Assembly: GCA_030430255.1 (NCBI GenBank)
Contig: JAUIGD010000003.1
Span: 1 to 58,170 of the forward strand
Source of the DNA: Verrucomicrobiia bacterium
GTDB taxonomy: Bacteria; Verrucomicrobiota; Verrucomicrobiia; Verrucomicrobiales; DEV007
Length of the DNA stretch: 58,170 bases
Direction: 5' to 3'
Shown: piece after piece, positions 46,536 through 55,150 of the stretch
Layout of the letters: each line of letters begins with the position of its first letter
How positions within the stretch are numbered: the first letter of the stretch is position 1
Notes under the pieces: model-generated
Database searches by the model: none
What the model was told of the DNA's origin: nothing
Seen by the model: the letters and a program-made list of their open reading frames with translations, nothing else
Position numbers and translations under genes: made by a program

Positions 46536-47612
46536 ATGCAGATCCCACGCGGCCGCGGCAGCGGCGAGGCTCCTCCCAACCCCTTCGAGCGGCTCCACGT
46601 CGAGTTGGACCGCGGGGCATTGGAGGAGTTGCGGGCGGTCGATCCCGAGTGGCAGGCGCCGGCGCCGACCACCCAGTTTTTCGTCGACGACTCCCGGTCG
46701 GTATTGTCGAGGAACCACAGCCCAGACATCCCCTTCGAGTACTCGCTGAACCCGTATCGCGGCTGCGAGCACGGTTGCTCCTATTGTTACGCGCGCCGCA
46801 CCCACGAATACCTCGGCTGGAACGCGGGGATCGACTTTGAAACCCGCATCCTCGCCAAGACGGACGCCGCCGAGCTGCTGCAGGCCGAGCTTTGCCGGAT
46901 GCGTGAGCCGCCGACCCACCTGAGCTGCTCCGGCGTGACCGATCCCTACCAGCCGGTCGAGCGGCGGTTGGGGATCACCCGCTCGTGTTTGGCGGTGTTG
47001 GCCGAGATGCGCATGCCGGTGACGATCATCACCAAGAATCACCTGGTGACGCGCGACATCGACCACCTCGCCGAGCTGGCCGGGTTCGACGCTGCCGCCG
47101 TCGGGGTGTCGGTGAACACGCTCGACCGAGATCTCGCCGCCGCACTCGAGCCGCGCGCCTCGTCGCCGCGCATGCGCCTGCGCGCCGTGCGCGAGCTGAA
47201 CGACGCCGGGATCCCGGCCGGGATCATGCTCGCGCCGGTGATCCCCGGCCTGAACGACCACGCGATTCCGGCCGTCCTCGAGGCGGCGGCCGAAGCCGGC
47301 GCGCGGTTCGTCGGCACCACCACCGTCCGGCTGCCGGGCAGCGTCGCCCCGGTGTTCGAATCTTGGCTGCGCGGGCAGCTGGGCGACATCAAGGCGGAGG
47401 CGGTGCTCGGGCGGATCCGCGCCACGCGGGGTGGGGCCTTGAACACCAATGCCTTCGGGGGTTCGCGCATGCGCGGCAGCGGTCCCGTCGCCGACACCAT
47501 CCATGCGATGATCCGGGTGGGGATGCGCCGCCACGGGCTGGAACAGCGTTTCCCGAAACTTTCGAACGCCGCATTCCGGCGCGTCTCCCGGGCTCAGCCG
47601 GAGCTCTTTTGA
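46536..47612 (+). CDS. PA0069-family radical SAM protein (SplB-like)
   Basis: 358 residues from ATG 46536, which fits the family opening (IPRGRGSGEAPPNPFER); a TTG at 46509 would add nine residues. The iron-sulfur cluster motif is CEHGCSYCYAR (Cx3Cx2C), preceded by SLNPYRGC. Later family parts: THLSCSGVTDPYQPVERRLG, ITKNHLVTRDIDHL, VSVNTLD, and RRHGLEQRFPKLS. Related to spore photoproduct lyase, but the PA0069 group occurs in non-spore formers; its reaction is not established. Confidence 0.95.
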   Translation: MQIPRGRGSGEAPPNPFERLHVELDRGALEELRAVDPEWQAPAPTTQFFVDDSRSVLSRNHSPDIPFEYSLNPYRGCEHGCSYCYARRTHEYLGWNAGIDFETRILAKTDAAELLQAELCRMREPPTHLSCSGVTDPYQPVERRLGITRSCLAVLAEMRMPVTIITKNHLVTRDIDHLAELAGFDAAAVGVSVNTLDRDLAAALEPRASSPRMRLRAVRELNDAGIPAGIMLAPVIPGLNDHAIPAVLEAAAEAGARFVGTTTVRLPGSVAPVFESWLRGQLGDIKAEAVLGRIRATRGGALNTNAFGGSRMRGSGPVADTIHAMIRVGMRRHGLEQRFPKLSNAAFRRVSRAQPELF

Positions 47613-47689
47613 GACATTCGTGCTGCCGGGCATCGAACTTCGCAGTAAGTTTCCGGCCCGTCCCCCGTAGTTGCTTGCGGAGACGCCCC

Positions 47690-48751
47690 ATGCCCCGGAC
47701 CCCACAACCCGCCACCGCCCGCGCGGACCGCACATTCGCGGTCGGCATGGGCGTGCTGGGTGTCACCGCGCTCGGGCTGGCCGGCGCCGCCGCGTTCGCC
47801 TTGGTGCGGAGGCTCGATCCGCCCCCGCCCCGGGTGGACGGCGGGGCAGCGCTGGCCGGGGGCGTCGAGGCCGATGCCGCCCGCGGCCCCGCTCCGGCGC
47901 CCGAGGCGCCTGCCCCGACCCCGGTGCCGATCTCGCCGCCGCCCGTCGCCGCTCCGGCCCGCGACCCGCTCGGGCCCGCCGCGCCGCCGCCGCCCTCGAC
48001 CGCCATCAACGATCCCCGCGTCGCCGAGCTGGTCGAGCTCGCGGTGCTCCTCCGGCGCGAAGGCGACATGGGTGGCGCGTTGCAAAAACTGCGCCAGGCC
48101 GACCGCCTGCACGGTGGGCACCCGCGCATCCTCTGGGAGCTGGCGGGCGTCTACGAGAAGCTCTCCATCCCGGACAAAGCGGAGTCCTCCCTGCGCGCCA
48201 TCCTCCAGCTCGGCCCCGGGCTGGGCGGCGAGTACCACGTCCTCGCGCAACACACCCTCGCCAGCCTGCGCGCGCCCGGGGCGTCGCAGCGCGATGCGGC
48301 CTCCGCCCTGCGTTTCGGCGACCCGCTGACGACGCCCGATACCGACCCCGCCGACGGGCAGCAGGTCGGCGTCCGGCTGGCGCTCCACTCCTCGCTGGCG
48401 ACGCCGATCGACCCCGCCGACGTCGCCATCCTCATCCAGTTCTACGACCTCGTCGACGGCGCGACCGTCGAGCCCAGCCGCGGCGATCCGCCGCTCAACG
48501 CCTGGCCGACGCAGCCGGTCGACTTCGCCACCGGCTCCGAGATCGTCGACTACACCTACCGCATGCCGCTGCTCAGCCCGGGGGAGATCGCCGCCGTCGG
48601 CCAGCGGGAGTTCTATGGCTTCGTCGCCAAACTCTATTACCGGGACGCGCTCCAGGATGTCCTCGCCCAGCCGCGCACGCTGCTCGCCGACCCGCCGCGC
48701 GGCGGCCCGGCCAACCCCATGCTGGACCCGTCGCTCTTCCCCACGCCCTGA
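47690..48751 (+). CDS. Membrane-anchored TPR-like protein
   Basis: 353 residues. One N-terminal helix (VLGVTALGLAGAAAFALV), a Pro/Ala-rich linker to about 100, then two or three TPR-like repeats (ELAVLLRREGDMGGALQKLR, PRILWELAGVYEKLSIPDKA) and a beta-rich C-terminal domain (QVGVRLALHSSLATPIDPAD, EIVDYTYRMPLLSPGEIAAV) of about 140 residues. No enzyme motif seen. It is 26 bp upstream of the pseudokinase fusion on the same strand; the pair probably works together. Confidence 0.82.
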   Translation: MPRTPQPATARADRTFAVGMGVLGVTALGLAGAAAFALVRRLDPPPPRVDGGAALAGGVEADAARGPAPAPEAPAPTPVPISPPPVAAPARDPLGPAAPPPPSTAINDPRVAELVELAVLLRREGDMGGALQKLRQADRLHGGHPRILWELAGVYEKLSIPDKAESSLRAILQLGPGLGGEYHVLAQHTLASLRAPGASQRDAASALRFGDPLTTPDTDPADGQQVGVRLALHSSLATPIDPADVAILIQFYDLVDGATVEPSRGDPPLNAWPTQPVDFATGSEIVDYTYRMPLLSPGEIAAVGQREFYGFVAKLYYRDALQDVLAQPRTLLADPPRGGPANPMLDPSLFPTP

Positions 48752-48777
48752 CCCCCGAACACCCGGCACCCACCGAT

Positions 48778-50808
48778 TTGCAACCGTCCGACGCCCCTCC
48801 CGAACCCGACAGCAGCCCCGGCCGCCTGACCGCCTTGGTGATCGACGGCGACCCCGCCTCGCTCGGATCCACCCTCGCCGCGCTCGCCCCGCTCGGCGGC
48901 GGGATCGTGGCGCACACCGCCTCCGGCATCGACACGGCCCGCGCCGCCGCGGAGAAGATGGCTGAGCTCGACCTGCTCATCACCCCGGCCGCGGCGGCCG
49001 ACGGCGCCGAGGGCTTCGTCCTCCGCGATGAGCTGAAGCGGCGTTTCCCCGGGCTCCGCACCGCGTTCCTCTCCGGCTATGACCTGTCCGCGTGGGGGGG
49101 GCGGCTGGCCGGCGACGTCGCCTTCGCCAAACCGGCGGACGGCGACGCCCTGCGCGCGTGGGTGCGCGGCGAATACCCTCCCGCCGGCGCGGCGCAAGCC
49201 CCGGCCGCGGCGGCCGCGGTCGACGACGACGACGACCTCCCGGTCGCCGAGACCGTCGCCGCCCCGGGCAACAAACTGGGCGACTACGAGCTCCTCCGGC
49301 TGGTCGGCGGCGACGCCATCACCGAGACCCACGAGGCGATCCAGCGCACCATCGACCGCCGCGTCGCCCTCGTGCTCCTCAAACCCGAAGCCGCCGCCAA
49401 GCGCGAGGCCGTGCGCGAGTTCCGCGGCCTGGTGCGCGCCCGGGCGCGCGTCTCCCACCCGCGCATCGCCCCCGTCTACGAGGGCTATGAGGAGGGCGGT
49501 GCCATCTTCTACACCCGCGAGTTGATCGAGGGCAAACACCTCCCCGAACTCTTCGACCAGGGCCAGACCATCGATGAGCCCACGCTCGTCGACATGGTGC
49601 GGGCGATCGGCGACGGCCTGTCTTACCTCGACTCGCACGACATCTCCCACGACGCCCTCCGCACCCGCCACATCTATCTCGGCAGCGATGGGCAGACCCG
49701 CCTGGCGAACCTCGCCTCGCTCGCCCCGAAGGAGTCGATGACGCCCGTCGAACAGATCCGCTACCTGGGCGCGAAGCTCGGCCCCTTCCTCGCCCCGGGC
49801 GGATTGGGGGTCGGCAAACATCTGTTGGCGCAGATGCGCGCCGCCGACGGGCCGGCCACCTGGGAGGCGCTCGCCGAGACCGTCGCGCAGGCGAAGAAGG
49901 ACCTCGCCGAGCGCACCACCTACAACGTCAAGACCCAGCGCCTCGACCCCGGCGCCCGCCGCAAGCAGGCCCTGCTGATCGGCGGCGGGGCCGCCGCCGC
50001 CGCCATCGCCGCCGCCGCCATCTACATCGCCGCGACCCGCAGCCCGGAGCCGCCCGCCGCCCGCCAGCTCGACACCATGGTGCGCATCGCCGGCGGTGAG
50101 TTCCCCTTCGGCGCCGACGGTGAGACCGCGACCCTGCCCACCTTTTGGATCGACCGCACCGAGGTCACCATCGCCGAGTACGCCGCCTTCCTCGAGGCGA
50201 TCGAGACCTCGCCCGCGGCGACCGCCGAACACGACCACGAGGACCAGCCGTCCGAGAAGAAGAGCCACCAGCCCGACGACTGGGATTCGTATTACCTCGC
50301 CGCCAAGAGCGGTGCCCGCTACGGGGGCCGGCCCGTAAACCTCAACTGTCCGGTGGCGTACGTCGACTGGTGGGACGCCTACGCCTACGCCAGCTGGCGC
50401 GGCCGCCGCCTGCCCACCGAGCAGGAGTGGGAGATGGCGGCCAGGGGGAAGGACGGGCTCCTGTTCCCGTGGGGCGACCGAGCCGACGCGAAGATGCTGC
50501 GACCCGCCGACGCGTTCGCCAGCTACACCGGGTGGCGTCCCGTCGACAAGGTGCCCGGCGACATCTCGCCGGGCGGGGTGCACTGCATGGCCGGCAACGT
50601 CGGCGAGTGGACCGGCACGCGGATCCAGCACCCGGAGATCATCAACGAGCTCGTCCCGGTCACCCGCGGCGGCTCGTTCCGCGATCCCGCGCCGCTGCCG
50701 CTCACCCACCGCCGCGCCCAGGAGGCGGAGTTCCGTTCGGAAGCCCTCGGGTTCCGCACCGCCTCCGACACCGATCCCACCCGCGCCGCGCCGGCGCCGG
50801 CGTCCTGA
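48778..50808 (+). CDS. Pseudoreceiver - pseudokinase - membrane helix - FGE-like fusion
   Basis: 676 residues from TTG 48778. Residues ~18-125 fold like a response-regulator receiver (LTALVIDGDPAS, AFLSGYD, FAKPADG), but the phospho-Asp position reads LLITPAAAADG. Residues ~165-375 follow a Ser/Thr kinase (LGDYELLRLVGG, IFYTRELIEGKHLPELF), with VALVLL in place of VAIK, SHDALRTRH in place of HRDxKxxN, and LANLAS in place of DFG: no catalytic lysine and no magnesium Asp. A membrane helix follows at ~399-420, then an outside FGE-like domain (GRRLPTEQEWEMAARG, GNVGEW, VTRGGSFRD) without the FGE cysteines. Probably a scaffold or sensor. Confidence 0.9.
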   Translation: MQPSDAPPEPDSSPGRLTALVIDGDPASLGSTLAALAPLGGGIVAHTASGIDTARAAAEKMAELDLLITPAAAADGAEGFVLRDELKRRFPGLRTAFLSGYDLSAWGGRLAGDVAFAKPADGDALRAWVRGEYPPAGAAQAPAAAAAVDDDDDLPVAETVAAPGNKLGDYELLRLVGGDAITETHEAIQRTIDRRVALVLLKPEAAAKREAVREFRGLVRARARVSHPRIAPVYEGYEEGGAIFYTRELIEGKHLPELFDQGQTIDEPTLVDMVRAIGDGLSYLDSHDISHDALRTRHIYLGSDGQTRLANLASLAPKESMTPVEQIRYLGAKLGPFLAPGGLGVGKHLLAQMRAADGPATWEALAETVAQAKKDLAERTTYNVKTQRLDPGARRKQALLIGGGAAAAAIAAAAIYIAATRSPEPPAARQLDTMVRIAGGEFPFGADGETATLPTFWIDRTEVTIAEYAAFLEAIETSPAATAEHDHEDQPSEKKSHQPDDWDSYYLAAKSGARYGGRPVNLNCPVAYVDWWDAYAYASWRGRRLPTEQEWEMAARGKDGLLFPWGDRADAKMLRPADAFASYTGWRPVDKVPGDISPGGVHCMAGNVGEWTGTRIQHPEIINELVPVTRGGSFRDPAPLPLTHRRAQEAEFRSEALGFRTASDTDPTRAAPAPAS

Positions 50809-50904
50809 GCGCCGCGGGGCGGACCACGGCGGGCGCGGGTCGGACGGGGACAAGCCCTCGGCCCGACGCCCCTCCCACGGCTTCGGCGGCGCGTCTGGCG
50901 CCGC

Positions 50905-51684
50905 TCACTCGCCGTAGGGGAACACGTAGGTCAGCAGGATGGTGAGGAAGAAATTGGTGATCAGGACGGCGAGGGAGGCGATGACGACGGCCTTGGTGGT
51001 GGCGCGGCCGACGCCGGTGGCGCCGTCGCGGGCGTTGAGCCCCTGATGGCAGGCGATCAGGCAGATCAGGATGCCGAAGACGAAACCTTTGATCATCCCG
51101 AAGGCGATGTCCTCCAGCGCCGTGTAATCCTTCAGGTGGGTGTAGAACCAAGAGCCCTCGACCCCGTAGAGGTGGACGCCGACGACGTAGGTGGCGATGA
51201 TGCCGAACAGGATGGCCTCGGCGATGAGCAGCGGCATCGACACGAGGATGGCGAGGAAACGCGGTACGACGAGGTAGCCTGTCGGGCGCACGCCCATGGC
51301 GCGCAGGGCGTCGATCTGTTCCGTCACCTTCATCGACCCGAGCTCGGCGGTCATCGCGGCGCCGACGCGGCCGGTCACCATGAGGCCGACCAACACCGGG
51401 GCCAGCTCGCGGCACAGGCCGATCGAGACCAGGCCGCCGACGCCGGTCTCGAGGCCGACCCGTTCGGCCTGGTAGAGGGTCTGGGCGGTGAAGACGGCGC
51501 CGGTGAAGGCGCCGGTGACGATGACCACGACCTGCGAGCCGAAGCCGATGCGGACGAGCTGCTCGGAGGTCAGGCGCGGGCGGTGCTGGCCGCGGAGGAC
51601 GAAGCCGAGCGTCTCCCACAGGAGCGCGCCGATCTCGCCGAGGGCGGCGAGCCCGCGGAGGAATGCGCGCCCGAGCCGGTTCAC
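50905..51684 (-). CDS. MlaE-type ABC transporter permease
   Basis: 259 residues; integral membrane subunit of the lipid-moving Mla/MCE-type importers. Family pattern is clear: FTGAVFTAQTLYQAERVG, GLCRELAPVLVGLMVTGRVGAAMTAELGSMKVTEQIDALRAMG and the end VITNFFLTILLTYVFPYG. Five or so helices. The ATPase (MlaF) and MCE substrate-binding partner (MlaD) do not follow; downstream is a convergent gene on the other strand. Preceded at 19 bp by a small gene of unknown function. Confidence 0.96.
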   Translation of the reverse strand: MNRLGRAFLRGLAALGEIGALLWETLGFVLRGQHRPRLTSEQLVRIGFGSQVVVIVTGAFTGAVFTAQTLYQAERVGLETGVGGLVSIGLCRELAPVLVGLMVTGRVGAAMTAELGSMKVTEQIDALRAMGVRPTGYLVVPRFLAILVSMPLLIAEAILFGIIATYVVGVHLYGVEGSWFYTHLKDYTALEDIAFGMIKGFVFGILICLIACHQGLNARDGATGVGRATTKAVVIASLAVLITNFFLTILLTYVFPYGE

Positions 51685-51702
51685 GTGCGGTGTGGGTTGC
51701 CC

Positions 51703-51963
51703 CTAGATGGAGGGGGCCGGCGCCTGCGGGGTCAGTGCGTCGGGCACCTTGCCGACGGGGCGCGGGTGGAGGCCGATCGAGCGGAAGGCGCCCTTGATCT
51801 GCTCGACGGTGGCCACCGCTCGTTCCATGTCGAAGTAGACGATGTCGTGCAGCGTGTCGACGTGGTAGTGGATGCCGTCGCCGAACAGCTCGAGGCTGTG
51901 GCCGAGGTTCATCACGTTGTCGCCCTCGCGGAGGCCGGGGGCGTAGAAGGCGATCTCGATCAT
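51703..51963 (-). CDS. Small conserved-looking protein upstream of the MlaE-type permease
   Basis: 86 residues from ATG 51963. The sequence alternates strands and helices (MIEIAFYAPGLREGDNVM, HYHVDTLHDIVYFDMERAVA, TVEQIKGAFRSIGLHPRPVG) in a ferredoxin-like pattern like ACT or HMA-type domains, but no cysteine pair or other motif is present. 19 bp before the permease start. Might regulate or bind that transporter; unknown. Confidence 0.75.
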   Translation of the reverse strand: MIEIAFYAPGLREGDNVMNLGHSLELFGDGIHYHVDTLHDIVYFDMERAVATVEQIKGAFRSIGLHPRPVGKVPDALTPQAPAPSI

Positions 51964-52010
51964 GCCGGGACCGTAGCGGCAGGCGCGCCGGGCGCAAGCC
52001 TCGGGTCGTT

Positions 52011-53603
52011 TCAGGCTCCGCCCGCGGCGCCGCGCGTCCACTCGCCGTCGACGAGGCGCATGAGGCCGAGCGGGTTGGCGTTCTGCAAGGCCGGGGGCAG
52101 CAGGGCGTCGGGCGCGTTCTGGTAGCTCACGGGGCGCGCCCAGCGGGTGATGCCGGCGGTGCCGATGCTGGTGTGGCCGGCGTCGGTGGTCGCGGGGTAG
52201 GGGCCGCCGTGGTGGACGCTGTCGCACACCTCGATGCCGGTGGGGAAGTTGTTGAAGCAGACGCGGCCGGAGAAGGCGGCGAGGGCGGACACGAGCTCGC
52301 CGGCGGCGGCGAGTTCGGCGTCGGTGCCGTGGACGGAGGCGCCGAGCTGGCCGCCGAACAGGGCGGCGGCGGCCGGGTAGGCCTCCGGCCCCGGGCAGGT
52401 GACGAGCAGGGTCGAGGGCCCGAAGACCTCGTCGGACAGCACCCCGCGGCGGGCGGTGAAGTCCGCCAACGCGATCTTGGCGACCACCGGCGCGGCGCCG
52501 ACCGCGGCGGCTTGCAACGAACCTTTGCCGATCACCTCGAGCCCGGCGACGTCCGCCCACGCGGCGGTGCCCGCCTCGAATGCGGAGGCGATGCCGGGGT
52601 TCAGCAGCGGCGCGCCCCTGCTCTCCCCGACCAGCTCGAGCAGGCGGGCGAGCATGGCGTCGAGCGCCTCGCCCTCGGGGACGAAGACGATGCTCGGGCA
52701 GGTGCAGAACTGGCCGTTGCCGAGGGTGATGGAGCCGAACAGCCCCTCGGCGAAGGCGGCGGGATCGGCGGCGAGTTTGCCCGGCAGCACGAACTGCGGG
52801 TTCACGCTCCCCATCTCGGCGTAGACCGGGATCGGGACGGGGCGCGCGGCGGCGATGTCGAACAGCGCCCGGCCGCCGCGCAGCGAGCCGGTGAAGGCGA
52901 CGGCGCGCGCCTCCGGGTGTTCGACGAGCAGCCGCCCGGTGTCGTTGGTCGCGCCCTGGAGCATGGAGAAGGTACCCTCCGGGAAACCGGCCGCCGCGAC
53001 GCCGCGCAGGACGGCGCGGGCGACGAGCTCGGACGAGCCGGGGTGCGAGGGGTGGCCCTTGGTGACGATGGGGCAACCGGCGGCGAGGGCGGAGGCGGGG
53101 TCGCCGCCGGCGACGGAGATGGCGAGCGGGAAGTTGCTGGCGCCGAAGATGACGACCGGGCCGACGGGGACGCGCAGGCGGCGCAGGTCGGGCTTCGGCA
53201 GCGGCTGGCGGTCGGGGATCGCGGTGTCGATGCGCGCCTCGACCCAGCTGCCCTCGGCGGCGACGCGGCCGAACAGGCGCAGCTGCATCACGGTGCGGGC
53301 GAACTCGCCGTCGGCGCGGGCCGCCGGGTAGCCGGTCTCGGCGATGACGCGGGGCTTGATGGCGTCGGCGTCGGCCTCCAGCGCATCGGCGACCGCGTCG
53401 AGCAATTCCTTCCGGCGCTCGCCGGTGGAGGCGGCCAGCTCGGGGGCGGCGGACTTGGCCAGCTGCAGCGCGGCGTCGATCTCGGCGGGCGTCGCCTCGT
53501 GGAAGGCGGGTTGCAGGGTTTCGCCGCTCACGGGGTCGATGGCGTGGAAGGTGTCCGCGCCCTCTGCGGACTCGCGGCTGCCGATGAGTTGGGATCCGGT
53601 CAT
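52011..53603 (-). CDS. Aldehyde dehydrogenase, alpha-ketoglutaric semialdehyde dehydrogenase-like
   Basis: 530 residues from ATG 53603. NAD(P)-dependent aldehyde oxidation. Seen: PVGPVVIFGASNFPLAISVA, TKGHPSHPGSSEL (cofactor Lys in TKGHP), FTGSLRGGRAL, catalytic Glu263 in YAEMGSVNPQ and catalytic Cys300 in GNGQFCTCP. The KGHPSHP and GQFCTCP words are typical of the ketoglutaric semialdehyde group, used in sugar acid (arabinose, glucarate) and hydroxyproline breakdown. It ends 47 bp before the start of the small gene; likely not tied to it. Confidence 0.94.
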   Translation of the reverse strand: MTGSQLIGSRESAEGADTFHAIDPVSGETLQPAFHEATPAEIDAALQLAKSAAPELAASTGERRKELLDAVADALEADADAIKPRVIAETGYPAARADGEFARTVMQLRLFGRVAAEGSWVEARIDTAIPDRQPLPKPDLRRLRVPVGPVVIFGASNFPLAISVAGGDPASALAAGCPIVTKGHPSHPGSSELVARAVLRGVAAAGFPEGTFSMLQGATNDTGRLLVEHPEARAVAFTGSLRGGRALFDIAAARPVPIPVYAEMGSVNPQFVLPGKLAADPAAFAEGLFGSITLGNGQFCTCPSIVFVPEGEALDAMLARLLELVGESRGAPLLNPGIASAFEAGTAAWADVAGLEVIGKGSLQAAAVGAAPVVAKIALADFTARRGVLSDEVFGPSTLLVTCPGPEAYPAAAALFGGQLGASVHGTDAELAAAGELVSALAAFSGRVCFNNFPTGIEVCDSVHHGGPYPATTDAGHTSIGTAGITRWARPVSYQNAPDALLPPALQNANPLGLMRLVDGEWTRGAAGGA

Positions 53604-53746
53604 GGTGGCACCAGCTTGGCAGCGGAGGAGGCGCGGCGCAACGGGCAGCCGCACCGACCGTGCCCGCGGCGGCTCGCCGTTGTCCGTGCGCGCGGCGGCA
53701 ATCAGGCGCTTCCCGTCGTCGCGGCGGGGCGGCGGCCGGGTCGCTC

Positions 53747-54379
53747 CTACGCGGGCGGCACCGCTTTGCCGGGCTTCCTCGGCGTGGTGATGTTCGGCGG
53801 GCGGAGGTAGACGGGCTCCGGCGGGGTCGCGGCGAGCTCGGCGAAGCGGTCGTCGCCGAGGCACGAAGCGTGGACTGCGAGCTTCGCGGCGCTGGGGTGG
53901 GTGCTGTGCGCCGCCGGCAGGGGCGGCGTGGTGTCGTAGGTGAACAGCGCGCCGTCCAGCTCCGGGAGGGCGGCGAGGTCGTGCAGGGCCGGGCCCTCCA
54001 GCAGCGCGCCTCCGGAGACGCGGGCGACGAAGAGCGCGCCGCGCCGCGCGTCGCCCACCAGCGTGAAGGCGCCGCCCGGGCGCGCGGCGGCGGGGAAGCG
54101 GAGCGATGCGAAACCCGCCAGCGGTGCGCCGTGCGCCATCGCCACCCCGATCGCGGCGGCGATGCCGATCCGCACGCCGGTCGACGAGCCGGGGCCGGTG
54201 CCGACCGCCACCCGCCGCGGGGCGCCACCGCAGGCCTGCAAGGCCTCGCCGAGCGGCGCGAAGATCTGCGAGTTGTGCGAGCGCTCGGAGCTGAACTCGG
54301 CGGCGAACACCACGGTCTCGCCGGCGGCGACCGCGATGCGGCCGACCGGGGTCGAGGTGTCGATGGCGAGGGTGGGCAT
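53747..54379 (-). CDS. tsaB: tRNA threonylcarbamoyladenosine biosynthesis protein TsaB
   Basis: 210 residues; partner of TsaD and TsaE in making t6A37 in ANN-decoding tRNAs. ASKHA fold with the opening LAIDTSTPVGRIAVA, the conserved SHNSQIFAPL and the loop VGTGPGSSTGVRIGIAAA, which matches the family GPGSFTGLRIG. The C-terminal half is variable, as usual. ATG 54379 gives the canonical start. The 143 bp from the aldehyde dehydrogenase start to its stop hold nothing recognised. Confidence 0.93.
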   Translation of the reverse strand: MPTLAIDTSTPVGRIAVAAGETVVFAAEFSSERSHNSQIFAPLGEALQACGGAPRRVAVGTGPGSSTGVRIGIAAAIGVAMAHGAPLAGFASLRFPAAARPGGAFTLVGDARRGALFVARVSGGALLEGPALHDLAALPELDGALFTYDTTPPLPAAHSTHPSAAKLAVHASCLGDDRFAELAATPPEPVYLRPPNITTPRKPGKAVPPA

Positions 54380-54562
54380 CGCGGCGTCCGGAGTGTTCGT
54401 CTGGCGTCGGGGTGGGCGCAAGCGCCGGGGCGCGGGCACCCCGCCCCTGCCGGCACGGTTCCGCGCGTGGTTGAGGCGCCGTTCCGCCCCCCCGGTTGCC
54501 CCACAGAAATCGGTTTCGCCGGCGCTCGACATCGCCCACTGGTAGTGGGTCACCCCCCGCCC

Positions 54563-55150
54563 GTGCCCGACCCCGATCCAACGCCCCCGCCCGCAGCGCT
54601 GAACGAAGCGTTGAACGAAGGGCTGAACGAAGGGCCGCCCGGCGCGCTGGGGATGGTGCGGCGGGCCTGGCGCGCGGTCCCTCTGAAAGGGGTCGCGGCG
54701 CTGACGGTCGCCGGTTTGTGCTGCACTGCCCTGCACCCGCGCGGCGACGGGCGGGTGTATCCGAACGGCGAGTTCTACCCGCTGTCGAGCTACCCGATGT
54801 ATTCGCACTTCGACGGGCTCGACTACTATGTCTACCTGGCCGATGCGGACGGCGCCGCGGTCGCCTGCAAGGATTTCGGGATCACCGCGCCGAAGCTGAA
54901 GAAGCGGTTCAAAGGCGAGCTCAAGCAACGCGGGCTCAGCGAGGCGGAGCTGCGCGAGCGGAAGCTGGCGCCGGGCGAGATCGGGCCGGTCGCCGACAAG
55001 GTGTTGCGGCGCGTGGCCGGGGCGCGCCAGGAGGGCGCACGCCTGGGCGCCGGAGACGAGCTGACCATGGTGCTGGTCTACGTCTGGGGCGAGGCCGGCC
55101 GCATCGAGAAACGGGAGTACCGCGTGGCGGGCGTGGTTTTGGGGGGATGA
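54563..55150 (+). CDS. Membrane-anchored protein, first gene of the HTTM operon
   Basis: 195 residues from GTG 54563. An in-frame short tandem repeat gives LNEALNEGLNEG near the N-terminus. One membrane helix (GVAALTVAGLCCTALH) is followed by a domain with YPNGEFYPLSSYPMYSHFDG, then a helical part (PKLKKRFKGELKQRGLSEAE) and a last strand. The SYPMYS motif recalls the small partners that stand next to HTTM proteins. ATGA overlap with the next gene. Confidence 0.75.
   Translation: MPDPDPTPPPAALNEALNEGLNEGPPGALGMVRRAWRAVPLKGVAALTVAGLCCTALHPRGDGRVYPNGEFYPLSSYPMYSHFDGLDYYVYLADADGAAVACKDFGITAPKLKKRFKGELKQRGLSEAELRERKLAPGEIGPVADKVLRRVAGARQEGARLGAGDELTMVLVYVWGEAGRIEKREYRVAGVVLGG

Noticed and set aside
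51964-54504. Long minus-strand frame ahead of the 86-residue gene
   Set aside because: It is the off-frame shadow of the aldehyde dehydrogenase and tsaB; only the last 86 codons, from ATG 51963, look protein-like.
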